Below are positions 1 through 5,615 of a stretch of 5,615 nt of DNA, in pieces; the stretch's first letter is position 1; the number at the start of each line of letters is the position of its first letter. The notes under the pieces were generated by a model that was not told where the DNA came from, did not search any database, and saw only the letters and a list, made by a program, of their open reading frames with translations. The stretch is from Winogradskyella sp. (GTDB lineage: Bacteria; Bacteroidota; Bacteroidia; Flavobacteriales; Flavobacteriaceae). A program made the translations under genes and the position numbers. Where the stretch lies: assembly GCA_030149115.1 (NCBI GenBank), contig JASBSE010000012.1, forward strand, positions 1 to 5,615, given 5' to 3'.

Positions 1-512
1 CCAGGAATCCAAAATGTTTTATAATCTTCGGTTAGATTGAATTCTGTATGCTCGTTATTAATATAAACTTCACCTTTAAAATTGTCTTGCTCTGGGAATT
101 CATATCTAAAACCAATACCATCATCATACACTTTAAAAACAATGTTCATTAAGCGTGCAGCTTCATTATTCTCTTGAAGTTCCACTTTTAACTCGTTATA
201 GTTGTTTACCACATCCAATTGTTCACCCCAAGACATTTGCCAAGTTTCGTTAAAAGATGAAGTTGCTGTATTTTTAATTTTGAAGTTTTCACTAAAATCT
301 TCAACATCCTTAAAATCGAAACCTAAATACGATGTGTCTACAACTGTTTTATTGTTAAACATAACAGTATAAAATGGTTTTCCTTTTGCATTAACATTGA
401 AGTTAACTGCTATTTCAGAATTAGGCGATTTAACCTCTAAAACCTGCTCCTTTTCTGTTGAACAAGCATAAAGCGCTAAAACAAATAGAGGTAAAATATA
501 TTTAAATTTCAT
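1..512 (-). CDS. GH97 family (SusB-like) alpha-glucosidase lipoprotein, N-terminal part only
   Basis: Reading down from the ATG at 512-510, an open frame of 170 codons runs off the left edge without a stop. Residues 1-16 form a lipoprotein signal peptide (Lys, hydrophobic core, lipobox LYAC) with Cys17 as the lipidation site. From about residue 26 the sequence follows the GH97 N-terminal beta-sandwich domain: VKSPNSEIAV, then KPFYTV, SYLGFDF (61-67), WQMSWGEQ (91-98), NNYNEL (103-108), DDGIGFRYEFP (130-140) and EHTEF (154-158). GH97 enzymes such as SusB of Bacteroides thetaiotaomicron are calcium-dependent exo-acting alpha-glucosidases that release glucose from maltooligosaccharides; some family members are retaining alpha-galactosidases. 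The catalytic (alpha/beta)8 barrel is not in the window, so inverting alpha-glucosidase activity is inferred from the GH13 neighbours. The start is only 2 bases after the stop of the preceding GH13 gene, with AAAGGA six bases ahead of it. The residues after Cys17 (STEKE) do not look like a surface-export signal, which agrees with a periplasmic location. Confidence 0.9.
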   Translation of the reverse strand, partial: MKFKYILPLFVLALYACSTEKEQVLEVKSPNSEIAVNFNVNAKGKPFYTVMFNNKTVVDTSYLGFDFKDVEDFSENFKIKNTATSSFNETWQMSWGEQLDVVNNYNELKVELQENNEAARLMNIVFKVYDDGIGFRYEFPEQDNFKGEVYINNEHTEFNLTEDYKTFWIP

Positions 513-514
513 AG

Positions 515-2170
515 TTATTCCTTTTCGATTAGTACAATACTAAAATTTGAGTTTATAGTAATTTTTCCATTTACTACGGTTGCTGTTTCTCCTGAATAAG
601 CATCTCTCAACACAGTGCCTTCCTCAAAGATTTTGGATACATCAATAGTTTTCTCGCCTTTATCTAAATCTAAACCTATAACAACCAAATCATTAAAGTC
701 CCCTTTTTGAAAACTTCTATAAAATAGATAAGGTTCTTGAGTTATCATTTGGTGAGTACCAGCTCCAATAGACGGATGGCGCTCTCTAAATTTACCCAAT
801 TTTTGCCAGTGTTCTAAGACTTCTTTTGTTTTATTATCAGATTTTACAGCATCCCAGTTCATGAACGAACGTAAGGTTGCATCTCCTTGAGTGCCTTCAA
901 TCACTAAAGATCTTGCAGATTCATCACCATAATATACTTGCGATGTTCCTGGTGACAATAATAGTTTATTTGCTGTCTCAAATGGTTTTTCCCTTTTAGG
1001 ATCAAACGGACCACCATCATCATGAGAGCTTAAATAATTTAGTACGCCGAATCCTTTCAACTCGTTATTTAAAATACCTGAATAGCGTTTGAATAAATCT
1101 TCGTAACCATTCTCTTTAGCATTCCACTTGAATTCGAAATTGATTTGCGCACTGAACATATCATCATAATAGTTGACTTTTTTGTCACCATAATCAAACA
1201 TTTTACCTCCACTGATGCCATAGTTGTAAACTTCACCTACCAGATAAAAATCATTATCATCCATGACTCTTTCTGGATTGTTCTTTTTGAATTCCGCAAA
1301 AGCATAATCACATTCTTTTTTGAATTCTTCCCAAACATAAGCTTCGGTATGCTTTACCGTATCGCATCTGTAACCATCGACACCAAATTCGGTGATGTAA
1401 TCTGTAAGCCACTTCATGATATAAAAACGTGGAGCTCTTGGATGACCAGTTCTTTCAAAGAACTCATCTAATTCTTTTACTTCTTGCTCATAACGCCCTT
1501 CAGCTTTCCATTTTTCAACCAGTTGCGGAGGTAACTCTACATTTTCATTGCTCTCAGTTCTGATATCTGGTAGGTTTTTTACTAAAGTACAACTTACGGT
1601 GTGTTCGTAATTGTCATAAGAACATTGCACATCTGTACGTACCCAATCTTCTGGCCAAACAGGATCTTTTTCCGTAACAGGACCTGTGTGATTAATCACT
1701 GCATCCAACACGATACGAATACCTCTCGCATGCGCTTCTTTTACCAACTCATGTAAATCTTCTTTAGTACCATAATTTGGATCTATTTTGGTCCAATCCT
1801 TTGCCCAATACCCATGAAAACCATAAGTTATACCTGTACCTTCATCAGTTCCTCCATGAATTTGCTCCACGACTGGAGTCATCCAAATAGCATTAATGCC
1901 TAAATCGGTGAAGTAACCTTCTTTTACTTTTTGAGTGATTCCTTTGATATCTCCACCTTCAAAACCTCTAAGTTTTCCGGTTTCTTTAGTTCTATCAAAG
2001 TTGACATCGTTGGATGTGTCACCATTATTGAATCTGTCGGTTAACAAAAAATAGAGATTCGCTCCTTCCCAAACAAATGGCGCCTTTGGTTTTTCTTCGA
2101 CTTCAGTTTTATTTTCTTTACAGCTAAGCATTGAAAAAGCTATAATGGTTACTAAAAAATATTTGTACAT
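515..2170 (-). CDS. GH13 alpha-amylase lipoprotein, MalS-like (GH13_19 type)
   Basis: This 551-residue protein should hydrolyse internal alpha-1,4 bonds of maltodextrins outside the inner membrane. Residues 1-16 are a signal peptide ending in MLSC, with Cys17 as the likely lipidated residue. The barrel begins near residue 39 with YFLLTDRFNNGD. The GH13 regions are complete: DAVINH (156-161), GYRCDTVKH (266-274, nucleophile Asp270, with the Lys-His pair common in alpha-amylases), GEVY (312-315, acid/base Glu313) and SSHDD (381-385, stabiliser Asp384). Region V is LPDIRTES (200-207). I match it to E. coli MalS from memory through EQIHGG, FHGYW, AHARGIRI, LPDIRTE, YYGDES, MNWD and HWQKLGKFRERHP; MalS forms mainly maltohexaose. 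It lacks the roughly 150-residue N-terminal extension of MalS. Cys183 and Cys194 could form a disulphide. A C-terminal beta domain starts near residue 475. The ATG overlaps the upstream stop as TAATG. The GH13_19 assignment is inference; the GH13 alpha-amylase call is firm. Confidence 0.95.
   Translation of the reverse strand: MYKYFLVTIIAFSMLSCKENKTEVEEKPKAPFVWEGANLYFLLTDRFNNGDTSNDVNFDRTKETGKLRGFEGGDIKGITQKVKEGYFTDLGINAIWMTPVVEQIHGGTDEGTGITYGFHGYWAKDWTKIDPNYGTKEDLHELVKEAHARGIRIVLDAVINHTGPVTEKDPVWPEDWVRTDVQCSYDNYEHTVSCTLVKNLPDIRTESNENVELPPQLVEKWKAEGRYEQEVKELDEFFERTGHPRAPRFYIMKWLTDYITEFGVDGYRCDTVKHTEAYVWEEFKKECDYAFAEFKKNNPERVMDDNDFYLVGEVYNYGISGGKMFDYGDKKVNYYDDMFSAQINFEFKWNAKENGYEDLFKRYSGILNNELKGFGVLNYLSSHDDGGPFDPKREKPFETANKLLLSPGTSQVYYGDESARSLVIEGTQGDATLRSFMNWDAVKSDNKTKEVLEHWQKLGKFRERHPSIGAGTHQMITQEPYLFYRSFQKGDFNDLVVIGLDLDKGEKTIDVSKIFEEGTVLRDAYSGETATVVNGKITINSNFSIVLIEKE
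519..524 (-). promoter_or_regulatory. Possible Shine-Dalgarno-like AAAGGA ahead of the GH97 gene
   Basis: The minus strand reads AAAGGA six bases before the GH97 ATG (512-510), inside the last codons of the MalS-like gene (Lys550, Glu551). None of the other three starts in the window has such a motif, and Bacteroidota rarely depend on Shine-Dalgarno pairing. It may simply result from the Glu-Lys-Glu ending of the upstream protein. Confidence 0.3.
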
Positions 2171-2172
2171 TA
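2168..2172 (-). promoter_or_regulatory. TAATG stop-start overlap (translational coupling site)
   Basis: On the minus strand the stop of the compact GH13 gene (TAA, 2172-2170) and the start of the MalS-like gene (ATG, 2170-2168) share one A. No Shine-Dalgarno sequence is seen upstream (AATTAAACAA), so termination-reinitiation is a plausible way for ribosomes to reach the second gene. The overlap is seen directly; coupling is inference. Confidence 0.65.
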
Positions 2173-3594
2173 TTGTTTAATTAAGATTTTATATTCCCAA
2201 GCTCCGATAGGCTGGGCTTCTGGTGTAATTGTTTCAATCTCGCCAGTAAAGTAGTTTTTATATTGTCCCTTTGGGATTACAACTCTATTGTCGCTATCCG
2301 TAATATTTCCAACAAAAATCAACGATTCTGATCCTTTACTTCTTTCAAACATTAAAATGCTATCTGAGTATGGTATCGCTTTATATGAAGCTGCATCTTT
2401 ACCACCATTCAAAGCTACATTAGTGCTTTTAAGTTCGCCTAATGTCTTCAACAAATCGAAATACTCTCCTTTTTCTTTCGGGATAGAATCTTTTTCAAAA
2501 AACTTAAGGCGATGTTCCATATCATACTCCTGTCCACTATATATTAATGGCATTCCTGGCATCATATATTCTAGTGCAGTAAATATGTCTTTTTTATCTC
2601 CCATACGTTCTTTTATGGTTCCGCTCCATGAGTTTTCATCGTGATTGGTAACAAAATTCATAAGAATATCATCCGCTTCATAATCCGTGGAAACTTTAGT
2701 CATATACTCATAAAAATCTTCAGGTGATTTTTCACCTTTTGCCATTCCATTCATTAAGTGATGACCATTCCAAGCATAAGCCATATCAAACAATTCGCCT
2801 TTCAACAATTCTGGCTCCCAAGCTTCAGCTAGCATAAAAACATTCTTTTCACTTCTTAATTTAGAAATAGCAGTTTCCCAAAAATCGACAGGCACAGAAC
2901 CTGCAACATCACATCTAAAGCCATCTACACCTTCATCTTTTACCCAATACAGCATATCTTCAATCATTTCCTTACGCATGTCTTGGTTGTCGTAGTTTAA
3001 ATCGGCAACATCTGTCCAATCAGTTCCTTCAGGATGTATAATCTCACCAGATTCGTCTTGGGTGTAATATTCAGGATGATTTTTTATCCACTCATGATCC
3101 CAACCTGTATGGTTTGGCACCCAATCTAAAATGACATAGATTCCGTTTTCATGAGCTGTATTGACCAATTCTCTAAAGTCTTCTTTAGTTCCAAATTCAG
3201 GATTAATCTTTGTGAAATCGGTTACTGCATAGTAACTACCCAAGTATTTAGCTTGTTCTTCTTCTGGAAAATCAGAAGCGAATTTGCTATTTTCTCCACC
3301 TGTAGCTTTTCGTTTGGTTTCAGAAATAGGAAACACTGGCATTAGCCAAATGACTTTTACTCCTAATTCTTTTAAGGTTGGAATATCTTTAGTGAATTCA
3401 TCAAAAGTACCTTCCGGAGAATATTGACGAATATTTGCTTCATAGATTACTGCCGTTTCCAAAATCTCATCTGAAATTGGTTCAATTTCAACACTGGTTT
3501 TTAGCTCGTTCTCTACTATTTTAGTTTCCTTTTTTTCTTCTTTGCAACTTGCAAACAGCGCAATTGCAAAAAAGGTAAATATTAGTTTTTTCAT
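2170..3594 (-). CDS. GH13 alpha-amylase-family lipoprotein, compact form
   Basis: This 474-residue protein belongs to the alpha-amylase clan. Residues 1-16 are a signal peptide with lipobox FASC and lipidated Cys17, followed at once by Lys-Glu-Glu, which fits the K-(D/E)2 surface-export signal reported for Bacteroidota lipoproteins. A charged linker leads to the barrel at about residue 47 (AVIYEANIRQYSPEGTF). Active-site regions are LDWVPNH (156-162), GFRCDVAGSVPVDFW (225-239, nucleophile Asp229), LAEAW (255-259, acid/base Glu257) and VTNHDE (315-320, stabiliser Asp319). Region V reads VADLN (196-200), nearer the QPDLN/MPKLN type of oligo-1,6-glucosidases and neopullulanases than classical alpha-amylases. 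Domain B is short and the C-terminal beta domain (about 395-474) is small; no carbohydrate-binding module is visible. Exact specificity (endo-alpha-1,4, alpha-1,6 or cyclodextrin ring cleavage) cannot be read from sequence. It starts 2 bases after the preceding stop and overlaps the next gene by 1 base. Confidence 0.93.
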   Translation of the reverse strand: MKKLIFTFFAIALFASCKEEKKETKIVENELKTSVEIEPISDEILETAVIYEANIRQYSPEGTFDEFTKDIPTLKELGVKVIWLMPVFPISETKRKATGGENSKFASDFPEEEQAKYLGSYYAVTDFTKINPEFGTKEDFRELVNTAHENGIYVILDWVPNHTGWDHEWIKNHPEYYTQDESGEIIHPEGTDWTDVADLNYDNQDMRKEMIEDMLYWVKDEGVDGFRCDVAGSVPVDFWETAISKLRSEKNVFMLAEAWEPELLKGELFDMAYAWNGHHLMNGMAKGEKSPEDFYEYMTKVSTDYEADDILMNFVTNHDENSWSGTIKERMGDKKDIFTALEYMMPGMPLIYSGQEYDMEHRLKFFEKDSIPKEKGEYFDLLKTLGELKSTNVALNGGKDAASYKAIPYSDSILMFERSKGSESLIFVGNITDSDNRVVIPKGQYKNYFTGEIETITPEAQPIGAWEYKILIKQ

Positions 3595-3596
3595 GA

Positions 3597-5477
3597 TTAC
3601 TTTATTTTAAGTATGAATGATTCTAAAGGTTTTATATCAATACGAACTTGAGCTTTACCACCTTCAACTTTTAATGTTGAAGTATAATTGTTGTACAACT
3701 GGTCTTCAACTTGATAGTCTCCATCTTTCAACTCTAATTTTGAGACCAAATCTTCTGGTAATTGCAATTCAAAACCATAAGTGTTTTCTGCATTAAAGTT
3801 TGAAATTATAATGAGTTTTTCATCTTCACTCCAACGTGCAAAACTCAAGACTTTATCGTTATACCATTCTGTATGTTGTTGATTGTAATGTTGCAAATCT
3901 TGATAGTCTCCCATTAAGGCATCACTGTTAATCGTGAAGTTTAACAAGCGTTTGTAAAAGTCTCTCAATGATTTTTCACCTTCGGTAGATTGCCCTCCAT
4001 CAAACTGTTTGTTGTTTACCCAACGTACAACGCTTGGTACAGTTCCGTAATCGAAAATTGAGGTTCTTGTTGGGTCGCCAAAACCTAAATCTTCCTCAGC
4101 TTTTTCACCAAATTCCTGACCAAAATACACCATTGTTGGCGATGTACTTATGGTTGCTGAAACGACCATTGCTGGCTTTCCTTTTTTAGCATTGCCAGCA
4201 AAATCTGGACTCGCAATACGTTGCTCATCGTGATTTTCTAAAAAGTGAAGCATATGGTGTTCAATATCTTTTAAATCCTCTTGAATTGGCGGAATATTGT
4301 ACGTACTTCCGTGACCTTGCATCACGTGTTTTAAGGTGTCATACAACTGCACTTTGTCGTACAGGTAATCCATTTTTCCTTTTTTGATGTAATCTCTGTA
4401 CAAATGCGGTTGGTAAACCTCAGCTAACAAGAATGCGTCTGGATTCTGCATCTTGATGTGCGAATTCATATAACTCCAAAATTCTACAGGTACCATTTCT
4501 GCCATATCAAAACGGAAACCATCGACACCTTTGGCTGTCCAATACAAGGCGATATCCTTAAACTTTACCCAAGAATTAGGTACAGTTTTATCTTTCCAAA
4601 AGTTATAATGTGCTTTGTAATCTTCGTTATCGAAACCTTCAGGCAATTCATCAAAATCCTTTTGACCGTCTGGATTTATTCCGTAGTTAACTTTTACAGT
4701 TTCGTACCAATCGTTCATATTTGGCTGCGACGCTCTTGAACCATTACCTGTCCATTTTGCTGGAACTTCTTCAAACTTACTATCAGCTTTTGGGTGATTT
4801 TCGCCTCCTAAAGGTTGGTAACCGTTTTCCCAATTTGGCACTTTAAATGGTTCGCCTGGATTGTAATAAAAGTTATTATTGACTGCGTAAGTCACGCTTG
4901 TATCATCTTCTGCACCAAAATCCGTTGTACCTTCAGGATTAGTTAGACTTTGATAATTACGAGCCACGTGGTTTGGCACAATGTCTATTAATACTTTTAA
5001 ACCTGCGTTGTGCGAACGCTCAATTAAGGCTTCAAACTCTTGTAATCTATTCTCTACATTTTCGGCCAAATCAGGATTTACATTATAATAATCCTTAACC
5101 GCATATGGCGAACCTGCACGACCTTTTACAATATCTGGGTCGTCGTTAGAAATGCCATATTTAGTATAATCCGTTATTACATCGTGATGTGGCACACCAG
5201 TGTACCAAATATGTGTCACTCCGAGGTCCTTGATTTCAGTAAGTGCTTTGTCTGTGAAATCGTTGAATTTACCAACCCCATTTTCTTCTAAAGTTCCCCA
5301 AGGTTTATTGTTGGTATTGGTATTTCCGAATAACCGTGTAAACACCTGATATACGACTTCCTTCTTTTTCATTACTGATTTAGCTTCTTCAGTTTTTATA
5401 GTTTGTTTTGGCTCGTTTTTGCAACTAAAAACAAGAGTTACAAGTAAAATTAAAGCAATTATATATCTTGAACGCAT
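3597..5477 (-). CDS. GH13 alpha-amylase-family lipoprotein with extended domain B
   Basis: At 626 residues this is the largest of the three GH13 enzymes. Residues 1-18 are a signal peptide (MRSRY, then a hydrophobic core) with lipobox VFSC and lipidated Cys19, followed by a Lys/Glu/Thr-rich linker. The barrel opens near residue 40 (VVYQVFTRLFG). Catalytic regions are IDIVPNH (164-170), GVDGFRFDMAEMVP (317-330, nucleophile Asp324), LLAEVY (350-355, acid/base Glu353) and FLENHDEQR (412-420, stabiliser Asp417). About 145 residues separate region I from region II, so domain B is unusually long; it contains Asn/Gly/Pro-rich stretches (200-230) and QPNMNDWYET (251-260), which may be the region V equivalent. 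A C-terminal beta domain spans about 535-626. A hydrolase or transglycosylase acting on starch or maltodextrin is expected, broadly like the Bacteroides Sus amylases; exact specificity is not determinable here. It begins 1 base after the stop of the upstream gene, and no Shine-Dalgarno sequence is visible before its ATG. Confidence 0.93.
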   Translation of the reverse strand: MRSRYIIALILLVTLVFSCKNEPKQTIKTEEAKSVMKKKEVVYQVFTRLFGNTNTNNKPWGTLEENGVGKFNDFTDKALTEIKDLGVTHIWYTGVPHHDVITDYTKYGISNDDPDIVKGRAGSPYAVKDYYNVNPDLAENVENRLQEFEALIERSHNAGLKVLIDIVPNHVARNYQSLTNPEGTTDFGAEDDTSVTYAVNNNFYYNPGEPFKVPNWENGYQPLGGENHPKADSKFEEVPAKWTGNGSRASQPNMNDWYETVKVNYGINPDGQKDFDELPEGFDNEDYKAHYNFWKDKTVPNSWVKFKDIALYWTAKGVDGFRFDMAEMVPVEFWSYMNSHIKMQNPDAFLLAEVYQPHLYRDYIKKGKMDYLYDKVQLYDTLKHVMQGHGSTYNIPPIQEDLKDIEHHMLHFLENHDEQRIASPDFAGNAKKGKPAMVVSATISTSPTMVYFGQEFGEKAEEDLGFGDPTRTSIFDYGTVPSVVRWVNNKQFDGGQSTEGEKSLRDFYKRLLNFTINSDALMGDYQDLQHYNQQHTEWYNDKVLSFARWSEDEKLIIISNFNAENTYGFELQLPEDLVSKLELKDGDYQVEDQLYNNYTSTLKVEGGKAQVRIDIKPLESFILKIK

Positions 5478-5478
5478 A

Positions 5479-5615
5479 CTATTTGTTAAGCTTTATTTTA
5501 ATTTCTTTTTCTTTTGATGTATCCCAAACTATAATAAGTGTTAAGGTTTTATACTTAGAATTGTATGTTCCTTGAACCTTTTCTCTTCCTACTTTGATTT
5601 TCTTAGGTTGGCTCT
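5479..5615 (-). CDS. C-terminal end of an unidentified upstream gene (partial)
   Basis: On the minus strand one frame is open from the right edge to a TAG at 5481-5479, giving 44 residues that begin SQPKKIKVG and end KIKLNK. The other two minus-strand frames stop within the first 27 bases. The stop lies 1 base before the ATG of the large GH13 gene, the same tight spacing as the other junctions, which supports a real upstream operon member. The composition (alternating beta-prone stretches such as KTLTLIIVW, then DTSKEKEIKIKL) suits the last strands of a C-terminal beta-sandwich, as found at the end of GH31 or other glycoside hydrolases in such loci. GH31 alpha-glucosidase is my best guess from locus context and the look of the tail, but the fragment is too short to assign a family. 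The start lies outside the window. Confidence 0.7.
   Translation of the reverse strand, partial: SQPKKIKVGREKVQGTYNSKYKTLTLIIVWDTSKEKEIKIKLNK

Larger units (their letters stand above)
1..5615 (-). other. Interior of an alpha-glucan utilisation operon (Sus-like locus)
   Basis: Five minus-strand genes follow each other with spacings of +1, +2, -1 and +2 bases. Their products are an unidentified tail, three GH13 enzymes and a GH97 enzyme; all four with a visible N-terminus carry a lipobox. No terminator-like hairpin or promoter-sized gap interrupts them, so co-transcription from a promoter beyond the right edge is the simplest reading. Starch and maltodextrin loci of Bacteroidota typically combine GH13 and GH97 enzymes with SusC/SusD-type transport proteins and often GH31 or GH65 enzymes; those partners would have to lie outside this window. 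Confidence 0.85.

Noticed and set aside
1145..1471. Plus-strand open frame of 108 codons
   Set aside because: It lies wholly antisense to the MalS-like gene, across its catalytic region II and acid/base motif, and its Ile/Phe-rich product looks like the reverse reading of AT-rich codons; no recognisable domain.
2288..2644. Plus-strand open frame of 118 codons
   Set aside because: Antisense to the C-terminal half of the compact GH13 gene, whose conserved residues explain the sequence; no family features and no upstream signal.
3151..3345. Plus-strand open frame of 64 codons
   Set aside because: Antisense shadow of the N-terminal barrel region of the compact GH13 gene; product lacks any recognisable motif.
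4458..4739. Plus-strand open frame of 93 codons
   Set aside because: Antisense shadow over the nucleophile region and domain B of the large GH13 gene; no domain or signal.
5525..5533. TATAGTTTG on the minus strand, resembling the Bacteroidota -7 promoter element TAnnTTTG
   Set aside because: The spacing between TA and TTTG is one base too long, no matching -33 element is evident, and it lies inside the reading frame of the upstream gene.
1..5615. Search for a novel defence, mobile or RNA system
   Set aside because: Every base except a few junction nucleotides belongs to an alpha-glucan enzyme gene or the upstream tail; no repeats, hairpin arrays, integrase, toxin or RNA-like structure were seen.

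Overview
The window is a 5.6 kb, AT-rich stretch in which every gene lies on the minus strand. Five consecutive reading frames are all or partly visible, separated by gaps of 2, 1 or 2 bases or overlapping by 1 base. No intergenic space is large enough for a promoter or terminator, so this reads as the interior of one polycistronic operon transcribed from right to left. Base composition, the near absence of Shine-Dalgarno sequences, and lipoprotein signals followed by Lys/Glu-rich tails point to Bacteroidota, most likely a (marine) Flavobacteriaceae species. The genus cannot be fixed from the window.

Layout in transcription order (high to low coordinates): (1) 5479-5615, the last 44 codons of an upstream gene that cannot be identified with confidence; (2) 3597-5477, a 626-residue GH13 alpha-amylase-family lipoprotein with a very long domain B; (3) 2170-3594, a 474-residue compact GH13 lipoprotein; (4) 515-2170, a 551-residue GH13 lipoprotein closely resembling the catalytic core of the periplasmic alpha-amylase MalS (GH13_19 type); (5) 1-512, the first 170 codons of a GH97 (SusB-like) alpha-glucosidase, also with a lipobox, running off the left edge.

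Together this is the enzyme part of an alpha-glucan (starch, glycogen or maltodextrin) utilisation locus of the Sus type. The three GH13 enzymes would cut the polymer and longer maltodextrins outside the cell or in the periplasm, and the GH97 enzyme would release glucose from the ends. The expected SusC/SusD transport and binding genes, a regulator, and any cytoplasmic enzymes are not in the window. All three GH13 proteins keep the full catalytic Asp/Glu/Asp triad, so they look active. The GH97 catalytic residues lie outside the window.

I saw no RNA genes, mobile elements, CRISPR arrays, long repeats or foreign-looking segments, and no gene-free stretch above 2 bases. The system type is known. 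The points worth checking are the stacking of three dissimilar GH13 lipoproteins, their possibly different surface or periplasmic sorting, and the translational coupling at the junctions.
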